Positions 37,201 to 48,000 of a stretch of DNA of 64,000 bases are shown piece by piece. The DNA comes from Diprion similis. Its lineage: Eukaryota > Arthropoda > Insecta > Hymenoptera > Diprionidae. Below the pieces are notes generated by a model. That model saw only the letters and a list, made by a program, of their open reading frames with translations. It searched no databases and had not been told where the DNA came from. The position numbers and the translations under genes were made by a program. Within the stretch, counting starts at the first letter, position 1; every line of letters begins with the position of its first letter. The stretch is taken from the NCBI RefSeq assembly GCF_021155765.1, contig NC_060107.1:10464501-10528500 (forward strand), given 5' to 3'.

Positions 37201-39507
37201 TCGTTGAATTTTGTTTATAATAATTCAAATTGCTTATATGAATCTATTTAAATCCTTGACGAAAAGTAATAAATATTTTCGTCGTTTGGCATGTAATTTT
37301 TTGGATTGAATTCTGGTTTCTTTAATAACTTTGGGACCGTTAAAGTGGATTCAACCGGATTAAATTTTCCCATTGCTTTCAGTTCTTTTCAATATTATTA
37401 ATAACTCATTTACTGGGGCCTTACCGTAGCGTCCACCAAATGTCGAAGCTCATCACGTTCAGCCATAATGCACAAGTGAGGCAAAAATAGATTCCGAAGC
37501 ATGCTGGAATTTTGAAAATTAAGGTGAGTAGGGTGAAGTGAATTACGAGAATGAGAAACTTATCAGATAGCGTGTAGAGAATATCTGAAAAACTTCATTT
37601 TTGTTCAAAGGACTTCAGTAAAGTGAAAAATGCTTAAAAACGAATCGAGAAAATATTAAACATGATTAAAGATTCATGAATTAGAAGTTGGAAAGTAAAC
37701 AGAGAAAATTCAAGTGTTTACGAGAGAACGATTACTTCTCTGAAAAAATCTACAGCTGATTTCAACCCCACATTTTATGCAACCCTTACCCTGTTACATG
37801 GGGTCTTTCGTGCTCGCTTAATTTCTTGTTATGCGTATATCTTGTAAACTAAAAAACGCGCGATTTGCTTCCAAACGAATTAGTAAGTGAAAAAACTATT
37901 GAATTTCCAATTACACATTTCAAAGAACATGCATGCATTTTTTCAGAATTTTCGGAGCACTTAAAATAGCCAAAATAAGGGTAAGAAGCGAAAGACTCCA
38001 TGTGACAGCCAACGTATACTGAAAACCATGTGACAGGGTAAGGGTTAAAATAGGATTTAGAATCTTTGAAAAATTCAGAAATTCCTTTGGAATCCACAAT
38101 TGCGGGACATATCATTTCGATTTTTGGCGGGAAATTTTCACCAGAATGGCCTGAGGTGAGTTTTACGATAACGCCTGAACGTCGTAAATAATAATACAAC
38201 AGATTTTCTTTCTGACATCTCAAACAAATGGCAGTTGTTACAGATATCGGTTAGAATTTGAAATGAATTACAAAACGTTACAAGCAGTATTCAAAAAACT
38301 AATAACTCCCTTGCCATAAATTATTTTCGGAAACTTGTATTTGCACGAACTAACTCAGAAGACAAATTTCTCAAGTTTCTCAGTATTTCTACGCAAAACC
38401 ATCACAAAATAAATAGAAACGCGAGAAATCCAACCTTACCAGATGAGAGTCAGAAATTGAAGTTCCGCAAAAAGTATAGATAAGTTTTATTTTGAATAGA
38501 ATGTTTTTCAGATTTTCAATACAAAATGTATTTCGAAAAGAATCTGAGTTCATTCCGGGACCTGGAATATTTTGAAATAGTTCAAACATCGTCTGACTAG
38601 TTTGAATTTTCCATAAAAATAATATTTATTTTTCTCCGAACTGTCCGAAGACACGATGAATATTCTGGAGAAACTATTAAAGAATGAAAAATCTAATTTC
38701 TTTCACCAGGGTCAACTATACATGTATATCAGCATGGAATCAATCACCGTAAATTATTTCCGTGCAGGTTTTCAGATCGGTTATTAGCTTGAGCGGAGTC
38801 TGTGCGATGATTATGCATCCGATGTAGGATGCCAAGTACAGTCGGAAAATGAGTCCATGGAGGTTCCTGAGCTCCGGGACGATGGTGTAAACGACGAAGG
38901 TCGCCGAGGCGAAGAAGGCGCAAACAACGCACCCGATGATCCACGGCAAACTCTGCGGTTTCCACGCACGACAGAGCTTCGCCGAGAAAAACGACGATCC
39001 GACGTCGCGATACAGGCAGTACATTCCAACGTCGATAGTTTTGTTGCCATCCGACAGGCGCAGCGAGCCGTTTCCGAGCAAACTGAACGCCGTCGAACCT
39101 AGGAAGTTCGCAGATTCAGGACCGCAAGGATCAAGATTGAAGGGATGGAGCTGATCCAGCCTCGTTTCACCGTGCGAATAAAAAAAGTCTGTCAAATTTG
39201 GACTCGAATTGTCCTCAACGCAGCTGCCACTCTCACTTTTCGCCTGTCCCAAAGGGCAGCAGAGTGGCAAGCAGGTTTTCACGTTGCATAAACAGTTGAG
39301 CATCGTGTCGTTTTCAAAACGCGTTCCATTTTCCGCTGGAAATTCTCCCGCCTCTTCGCTACGGTTCACAACCGTCGCTGTCGGACACCGTTTCAAATAT
39401 CCGTCTACTGCGAATTTTCCCGGTAAAAAATTCGCGGCCAATATCACGAGCAGCAATCCTCTCCTCACGGCCATGTCGAGGCGCGGTTCTTGCCACACTG
39501 TAGACAC
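34201..39507 (-). CDS. Methuselah-like class B G-protein-coupled receptor
   Basis: Methuselah-type receptors are insect secretin-family GPCRs with roles in stress resistance and lifespan; ligands for most are unknown. Five exons on the minus strand (38748-39507, 37425-37503, 36882-37018, 34892-35054, 34201-34459) join in one open frame of 465 residues. A second Met at 39474 starts a better signal peptide (MAVRRGLLLVILAANFLPG) and may be the true start, giving 454 residues. The ectodomain has the family pattern of paired cysteines (LNCLCNVKTCLPLCCPLGQ) and several N-glycosylation sites. Seven membrane segments are visible: WIIGCVVCAFFASATFVVYT, GLIFRLYLASYIGCIII, FCLTCALWLNVMSFDIWW, YAWLGPGVPMIMFCFVVLF, VVLCFLVGPIVAAGICN, KLFVVMGGPMIWLTG and LQMSQCIMVFIIFVW. 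The phrase WLNVMSFDIWW in helix 3 is a hallmark of the family. The ectodomain looks shorter than in Drosophila Methuselah. The specific paralogue cannot be named. Confidence 0.9.
36374..36482 (+). repeat. Dispersed palindrome-core repeat, partial copy 6 (in the Methuselah-like gene)
   Basis: It shows TTATAAAAGCGATTTTTTAA, CGTTTTACTCTACG and TGATGTTTTGTGACCCTCGG. The core is missing. It lies in intron 3 of the Methuselah-like gene. Confidence 0.55.
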
Positions 39508-41015
39508 CAGGATTACCTACATCTATACGGGAATTTCCCGATCCCCACCAAGGCTTCTCTCATGTGTATTTCGCATTTTAAGTCTAGAAATGCCGATTTG
39601 TGGTGTAATCGTGAATCATGCGGGTATGCGGCAAATCATCTTGTCAGGTTATTCCATGATGGAAAAAATGTATACCTGATTATTGTTGCTTTCTTTTTAC
39701 AAAATTCTGGTGTGAAAAAGGTGTCACTGCCTACAGCTTTGGCGATTCGAATCTTTATATTCATCACCACGCGGTCGTTGAAGCATTTCCAGTAAACACT
39801 CGCTGAAATTATCGGTACAATATTTTTATAGAGCCTTTTCTAATCGACATGAATAACGAACTGTGTGCAGTATGAAACGAAAAAGTAAGTAATCTACGCG
39901 TGTTGATCTAGGAACATGCCTTTCACTGTTCCGCTAGTGAGTTCTCGGTGTGAACGTCCATGGGCAAAAAACATCAAGTTTTTTCCGCAAATGTAACCTG
40001 TAATTTTATTGTATTTATTCATAGCAATGAGCGTAGGTTGACGAGTTGATGCGTAGTCCTTGAGGTGAATTATACTGCGTATTTCTAAGAAATATTCTTG
40101 GAAAACCCGTCTTGGACCAAAGTTCACATCAATATCACTCAGAATTACCGGACCGACTGGTTATAACGATCGGTGATTTATATCCTCGGGCTAGATAGAA
40201 ATCGGCTGCTGCAACATAATAATCTCAGGATTATTTATAGAATTACCGAACACCCTGTTACGAATAATTAATCACTCCCGCGGCACGGGTTTTTATTTGC
40301 AACGGTGACGAAGTTTCATTTTCGGCATACGGAGAATATATTTTTATTCAGCTTTCAGGAAACGTTTTGAAAAAATTATACTGACGGCTGTTTAAAAACA
40401 AAAAAAAAACTTTCCAATTATTTTTAACATTAGAGATAATTAATAATAAATTTTATAAATCATATTGTTGCAGAAATAGTAAATTTACGTGAACTGACTT
40501 TGTTCGACTCCAATAAATTTATTCAAAACAATCAGTAATTCTATTTAAAAGCAATTAATTAAGCTAATGGATTTGCCATCCGTGCACAAGAGAATTGTTT
40601 ATATTGCTTTGAAACCGAAATCGGGTAATGCAAAACTATTGACCCCAGAGAAAGTGTCTTGAGAATATATAGTCGATCATAGTTTTCTCTCACCCAATGT
40701 CATAGCAGATAAATAGTACATTTCATACTCATCATAATACAACGTTTTCTTAGCAATGGGTTCGACGGTTTCCGTTCCGCGGCCACGAATGAACCGCACA
40801 ATAAGAGAGAAGCCGAGAAGCCTATAGTAATTAGAAAAAAACCTTTGTCAATAAAAAGCTGCCGCAGTTCCAATAAGTGTGCTGCTTTTCACTCTTCATT
40901 CTTCACTTACTTCAACGTCCCTGTTTATTCCATTGAGAAAGCTAGTCCAGCCTACGAAATTGCTATAAAATGTCAGTGATTTAACAAATTTCTTCATTGT
41001 TCCTTCAACACCGAG
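39508..41015. other. Region between two divergent starts
   Basis: It separates the Methuselah-like start (-) from the start of the small secreted protein gene (+), so it must hold both promoters. No exon was recognised. The part near 39.5-39.8 kb remains relatively GC-rich and may include leader sequence of the receptor gene. Confidence 0.4.
40964..40969 (+). promoter_or_regulatory. Possible TATA box of the small secreted protein gene
   Basis: TATAAA stands 47 bp before the start codon at 41016. That leaves room for a very short leader. It is a sequence match only. Confidence 0.25.
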
Positions 41016-42322
41016 ATGAATTCACTGGTAAATATTTAACCAATTTTATAAAACTTCATCATAATAACTGTAATATATTTTGGAAATAATCTTCAACTAG
41101 AATTTAAAGCTATTCAGTAAATATTGTCATAAATCAGATCAGATTTTTGGACTGCAATACATTATATATTTTGGATGTGAATTTTTTTGCACTCAAACTT
41201 TTTTTTAAACTGCACTATTTAGGCATTTTTTTTTACCTCTCTAGAAACTTCTTGCAATCAACTTACTGGATAATACAATTGCAAAAAAATTCAACACATT
41301 CAGAGGTTTGATAATGATTTCACGAAAAATTTGAGCTATATTCAAAGTTTCGATCAAGAAATCGATATTAACGTTGTAACATTTTTTTTAGAAATAAATT
41401 AACCAGACCAATATCTATAGGTGATAAAAAATAGATGAAAGATTTTGTGAAGAAAATTTTAATGATATTTTTGACAAAGTTTCGATTCTCCAGTGATTTA
41501 CGTGAAACTGACAGTGCCTGAAAACTTTTGATTCGTGAAACCTCTACTAAACTTCTGGAACTGTTCCAATTGATTTTACAAGGAAATTTTTTTTCATAAT
41601 CCCTTAATAATTCTCTTAAATTTTGACAAGTTTATGGAAAATTTCGCTAGTTCTTGCAAACGTCCGAGCAACTTTTTCCAACAGAAAATATGCTGGACAC
41701 CTAAATTCAGAATTTTAAAAATGTGTGATGCTAAATGAAATTGCAAAGAAACGTTCCCCGATTTTCACGTCTAGCTCGACCGGGTCCAAAACAGGAATAA
41801 AAAAAAAACTCTCTTATTTAATCTTTCTTAAATTTCCTACAAAGAATTTGATTTCTTTCTAGAAAACCTGTACAATTTCTTGAAAACTCTCAGACATTGT
41901 CAGAATAATTGAAACGGTTTTCAGAAATATTACAAAAGTTTTTTTAGAACCGTAGAAAAAAGCAATAAATTTTTAGAATTTTTGGTCCTAAGGATGGTAA
42001 TCGGTTTCAGCTCTTCACTCTAATTCTGCTGGTCGATGCCGGCCATCTCATCGCCGGCAGGTCAAGGTTCCTGGCGATCCCCCTTGACGACGTAAAGATA
42101 ATCGAACTGACCTCTGGGATATCTTCTTTTATGCCGCGAGTGGCACGCAGCGCCGACGCCTACGTCCCTGTGGCCGTCGCGACGCTCCATAACGAGGAGG
42201 TCGAGCCAACTCCTAGGATCGAACGGGCGGCTGCTCACTACCTGGATTACGTCGATTTCGGTGGGCACACCGGAGAAAATGGCGCCTTTGGTTGGTACGC
42301 GGACTTCCCGGCGCATCAGTAA
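41016..42322 (+). CDS. Small secreted protein, unrecognised (107 residues)
   Basis: Two exons are proposed. Exon 1 (41016-41027) encodes only MNSL and ends at a GTAAAT donor. Exon 2 (42011-42322) follows an acceptor ending GGTTTCAG and opens with LFTLILLVDAGHLIAG, so that the join yields a typical signal peptide. The mature part, about 87 residues, has no cysteine and no dibasic site, but single basic residues occur in PRVARSADAY and RIERAAAHY. The C-terminus is aromatic and glycine-rich (YLDYVDFGG, then NGAFGWYADFP). Exon 2 is strongly GC-rich against an AT-rich background, which supports real coding. The layout fits a secreted peptide or structural-type protein of insects. I do not recognise the family and assign no function. 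Exon 1 is the less certain part: a 12-base coding exon is short, and another upstream exon could be used. Confidence 0.65.
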
Positions 42323-42376
42323 CTAAATCATGATACATCGGAAATTCGGAATCTCTGGAAAGATGCTTCGTATTTA

Positions 42377-42575
42377 GTTATAAATTTCGACTTTTGACGC
42401 AGATTTTACTTATTCTAAACTCAGTGTAACAAAAAAAAAGTGCAACCATTTGCACGCCATTTTCAGTCTCTTTGTAGTCGCATAATTCAGCTAAAACTGA
42501 GGCCAAAACGATCAGCTGATCGCCTGGTGCGACGCCATGTTTGGTAGCGCTCACACTTTCAGTCTTGCCAATAGT
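42377..42575 (+). repeat. Dispersed palindrome-core repeat, near-complete copy 7
   Basis: It lies 55 bp after the stop codon of the small secreted protein. It shows TGTAACAAAA, CATTTGCACGCCATTTTC, TTCAGCTAAAACTGAGGC, the core CGATCAGCTGATCG and GGTGCGACGCCATGTT. Confidence 0.78.
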
Positions 42576-43661
42576 GCAGATCTTTCTATTCAATTACGTT
42601 TGACACAAGTGATGCACGTTTGGACTTGACAAATTTTCAACTTTTTTGGATATTGTGAACGTTGATTCGTCGCGCTGTAGGTATAATAATAGTTTATTAT
42701 TGTTAACATCATGGTACGCAGAGTAATTACAATTTACAATGAAATAAATATAGTGACATCCAACAACAGTGATCTTTCTCGATTGACATTTAAACATCAT
42801 TATGCGTATTGTATACTACATATATATAGGTATACCTATATATTATCATTATTTTCTTTACTTCAACTGATTTTATCGATATTTTCTTTTTGGTACTAGT
42901 TTCTTTTGGTTGAATATATGTATACTCCATCTATTATTAAACTCTAAACTAAGATTAAGATATACCAAAAAGACAATATATTCGAATAAACATTCGTATA
43001 ATTTAAACGTAGATATTTACAACTATGTATATAATATATTATCTACATATATCAATGTACTGTAGTTAAAGACTGTATATTGTTATGATCATTATTAATT
43101 ATAATTCTTGTCATATAACATATAATATGTTTATTATATGCATATGGTAATAATAATTCCGCTATATTATTGACTCCGTATTGGATACATCATTGCCCTT
43201 CAACGTCGTTATTCAAATTTTATTTTCATTGATCTAACAAATACCTTCAATTTAGGTACACAAAGACTTATCTACAATATAGTTTCAGATATTCATATTA
43301 ATTATTTTGTACATATTATATACTACATAGATCTAGATTGTGATGGGCATGGGACACACGTATAGAACCATCTAACAAAATTTTTAAGATAGTGACGATC
43401 GATCAATCATCAAGTATATACTGCGGAGGAAAATCAATCAAGTGTAAGATTTACTTGATTAGTACACGCAGCTCTCTGAAATATTTTACAATTTTTTTGG
43501 CCGCCCTTGGTCTTGGAAGATTTGCGACATACTTCTGATTATATACACATAAATTTTATTCATATAAATCTATATACCATTGTAGGTATATTTATAATTT
43601 TTTATCTTGTATAGTTTGATTATTTCATATTCAGCAATTTCTTTATCATTTCGACAATTTT

Positions 43662-43664
<3 letters not shown>

Positions 43665-43698
<34 letters not shown>
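43665..43698. repeat. (TA)n microsatellite
   Basis: About 17 TA units. Confidence 0.9.
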
Positions 43699-43702
<4 letters not shown>

Positions 43703-45002
43703 ACACACACGTTTTATATACACGTAATATTCGTTTTATACATTAAGATTTATATTATGGATTAGTATTTTAAAACCGGACACACCTTTGGATCTCGGGT
43801 TTCTGAAATATGTTTGTATTGAATGATTCACAACTCATGATTAGAAAATACATGATGCGTAAACATATTATGATGTCGATATAATATTAATAAATATTGA
43901 TTGGATTCCAAGCACCTTTCAAGCGATTATATGGAGGACAAATGGCTTCCAGCAGAAATAAGGCAACGCATGAAAAACAATGATGACCATATTATTTAAC
44001 CTCAAGATCAAGCATTTAAGATTTCAGAACGCAATTTGCATAGATATTAAAAATGCTTTTTCAAGTAAAACGTACAGGTTTCGTACACAAGCAGATAAAA
44101 TTTTTACGGAAAAATACATGCGAAATATTCTTTATACCTAATTATAAATTGTTCCATTTTTCTATCACACTTTCGCAATATTAATGTTCAAAAATATTGA
44201 GATATTTGGAAGTCTCGCAAGACAATGAACAATTTGCAAAACATTTCGATTTTTATGGCCCTTTGTGTCCGTGACAAACAAGAAATGTAGTATAACCGAA
44301 CGAAAGGAAAATACTTATGGCAACATACACTTAACACTGAACACGTATTATCTCCTTATATTTCCGTAGATATATGCTTGGCGTAAATATGGTTCCGACT
44401 ATTTTCGAACAAAATTCTGGAAGACTCTTACAAACACTAAACAAGTTTTGTGAGCTGCGATGACGATCAGATTACTTCCACGTAATTCGAACACTTTCAG
44501 AAATTTTATGAAACATTTTTCAGATTCTTGATCAGAAATAGTCGATAATCTTTGTTAAACTTCGCTAACGTCACCTTTGTCAAGATTTGAGCTGAGATTT
44601 GAGTACGGCATCTATATACTCCAAAGTCGTTGATTCGGTAGAAATACAACCCATTTGCAAAAAACCGTTCCATTCCCTTTTAATTGGCGTTAATAAAGTA
44701 CTAATAATTCGCACGAGTCACCTACTGAAACTGTCATTATGATCTCATCAAGGTTCGACTTATGTTTCCACAGTTATTTAGCGTGCATATTGATTGACGA
44801 CCATTTCTCAAAGTTTACCATGTTACGGTTCCTTTCTGACGCCATATTAAGTAAGGTATGAAAATATCGTACAGAAATTCTACAGAGGACAGTATTTTAC
44901 GACGTACCTGATTTAGCGACTTCACATTGTGTATTGAGACAGCAATATTTTTGGCGTAATCACAGCTGATGGCGTTGGTTGACTCGCGCATAGTGCCCCG
45001 TG

Positions 45003-48000
45003 TCAAGTGGTGCACCAAGCCATAACGACCTTCTTGAAGGGAACGAATACTGCTCGCCCAGAGTCACTGAAAAGTTTAATGGAAGAGGTTAGGTCGTTCC
45101 AATCACGTGAATTGTAACCAGAAAAATTTCAGACGCCAATCTATTGGGGTCAAAAGGATAAGCCCGTCTCCTGAAACAATATGGCGGTGCACCGAGCGAT
45201 CAGCTGATCGTCTCAACTCCGATTTTGGCGAAAATTAAATTAAAGCCAGCCATAATGAAATGGTAGTGCGGTCTAGTCCTGAAATCTAGACTAACAGTCG
45301 CATCCATCGTCTGGTGGGACAGCACCATGGTTGAAACCGTAAAAGGACTTTTGTGCGAAACTTAAGATGCTTCATCCTGAGGTGCATCACGGTGCCTAGT
45401 ATATTCCGAACGACTGATAAATACGAATGCTGTGAATGGAGGAAATCGATTACCTCTTATGTACCTCTTTGGTAAGAAATACTGGATTACCCTGGCGAGC
45501 AGGAACGCCAGAGTTATCCGCATAACTTACCTACCCGCCAATGGTATCATCTGGTAGACAGACGAATTCAGGGAGGAGGCGGGGGGGGGGGGGGGGGGGG
45601 GGAATTTTGGCCCTGGAGTATACTTCCGTAACGGAGGGAAGGGTTACATCCTTCCAGAGGGATTCTACACTACAGTGCAGCAAGCCAAGCTGATTGCAAT
45701 AATCAATTGCTTACTTTGAACAAGCAAAGTCTACGATGAGGAACACTTATTCATCTGCTCGGTCAGCAAGTCCGGAAATTTTTGTATATGCTACTAGACT
45801 AAAGGTTGTGGGAAATCATTCAGCGTGCAACGAGATTATTTTAACCTACCAGTCGAAGAAACGGCGGCCATGAAAGGTACCGTCAGATGAGCCGCTATCC
45901 GTTGGCAGTTCGACACCAACGTGAAGATCTTGTCGACCCGGTACTGGGCCCACGTATCGCACCCTTCCTTGGAGAACTCGACCTTCCGGCGATATGACTT
46001 TGACGAGATGATTAAGCTTCAAGTCTCGTGGAATCTGTTGAGGTATCAGGTGTTATTATCATTGGTATTGAAAATAGCGAAAGATACCATCTGTTAGTAA
46101 AAAATCGAAGTTGTATTTGGAAATAAAATTAATTTTTGACCGATATTCTGCTCTATGTTAACTCGATACAACGAAACAAAAGTGTAACCACTTGCACGGA
46201 ATTTTCTGTTCCTTTAAACGTATGCAGTTTTGCTAAAAGCGAGGTTGAGTGAATCAGCTGATCGCCCAGTGCAACGCCATGCTGCTTTAACCGCATGAAA
46301 ATACTGGATTCTAACTCCCCTGAGGGAAAATCATCCATGAAAATTTTTAAAAATATTGCTAAGAATTTGCTCAACATATGAATTTTCGACGGTTTGTTAG
46401 ATTTTCTGAAAACACTTTGATAAATTTTTATAATTTCTGGAAGATTTCCAAAAATCTTTCAACTTTCACGCAGGCAATTAATTTCGACTAATTTGTGGTA
46501 AAACCTCGACATTTTTTGACTAAAAAGCTTTCAAGGTTATATAGTTTTAATGATATTTACCTTCGGTAAGTACGGCCGAGCATCTTGAGGGGGATTCCAT
46601 TCTCGAAGAAGATCAGGCTCTGAGTGTCGACGGGTTCTTCGTCGTCTTGTGGCTGTGTGACGGAAATATTCGGGTCCGGTAATCGTCAGCATCGAATCAA
46701 TGCTTCGCCTAAGATAGTCTTCTGCTTCGTCGATCAACGATTCTGTCGAATCACCACTATTTTCAGCACCGATAGAGTCTGAACAAAGATTAGGAAGGCT
46801 ACCTCTCGTTGCTGGACAGTCTAGAATAAAAACAAGCAATAAATCAATGCAAAAACGTGGGATTTAACTACACAGTAGAAGAACCGCACAACAAAGTTAT
46901 TCGTGTCAAGTAGACTAAACTGTACAGGAGAGCAATATTAACACATTCATTTCTGCATATATACTCGCATACTTTTGACAAAATAGTTTTCATGGATCCA
47001 CTGTTCCCGGGGACAAAATACAAAGTAAAGAATTACCTTGGAATGTGACCTTAGACCGTGTCCTCTTTGGTGGATTCTTGGAAGCCGTGCGAGAGGATGA
47101 GGCCCCAGAAATCAGTGGCGGATGAATATGAGTCGGCGAAGATGGCATCGATGACCAAGTTGGCCGTGGAGTCGATGTGGCGACGGGTATCCGCCAGGTG
47201 TCAAATGAGGCTGCCGTTGCTCTCCAAGAATGTCTTCGCGAGGATCCAACGGTAACTTCGAGACCGGGTGATGGTATCGACGTTAATGAGCCACGGTAGC
47301 GGGACGAATAAAGATCGGTCGACAATCGGCAGTCGCATGGACTAGGAAGTCCGGTCCCCGAATGACACCGGGGCCAATAACCCGCCAAGGAGCCCAAGGA
47401 TTCCCGCCGGTGAACCTCCGGGGTTCTGGGACCACATCCTCGGGCGTTTAGGCAAGTCTGTCGAAAATCAAAGACCCGATTTCAGTGTTCCTAGTTCTTT
47501 TCAATCCAGAAGTCAATCTCACGAAACAGAATGATATTTCGGCAAACGCTTAATCTTATGTTTTGAAAAAAATTGTCTTTTTCAATAGAAGTTTAGTGTC
47601 AAGATTCTGTTATTCAGTATAAAACGTGCCAATTCACAAAACATTTCAGAGATTTGTAGCAAGTTGAAGTGAAATGCAAAGTCAAATCAAAAGGATAGAT
47701 GATGATATTTGATTTTTTTGAAATTGTTGATTCGGAATTTTATGAACGTCTGATTGTACCTGAATTACATCACATGAAATTTGGTGACCATTCCAAAAAA
47801 ATTGAAATCACAAAAGTTTTTATACTTTTTCGAATAATTTCATAGAAAACTAGTTGAAAAAAAATAAATGCTGTTGGATGATGTGAGGTATTTTTTGCTA
47901 CCTGAGCATGGGGATCGTGACAGAGATGATCAGCGCTTCTCGACAATTCGGGTACCATGCTGGTGAAACTGATGTCAGAAAGCATGACTCGCCGAGCCTC

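Larger units (their letters stand above)
42323..45002. other. AT-rich intergenic spacer
   Basis: No gene was recognised. The region contains one copy of the dispersed repeat and a TA microsatellite. It is likely to include the 3' UTRs of the two convergent genes on either side. Confidence 0.45.

Noticed and set aside
37849-38223. A 124-codon minus-strand frame in intron 1 of the Methuselah-like gene
   Set aside because: It has no known motif, and receptor exons 1 and 2 join properly without it; a chance frame or an unknown insertion is more likely.
44815-45018. A minus-strand frame (MVHHLTRGT...) over the last CAP-Gly gene exon
   Set aside because: The frame set by the upstream exons gives the expected CAP-Gly end (VFVPFKKVVMAW) and stops at 45003; the other frame is an overlapping shadow.
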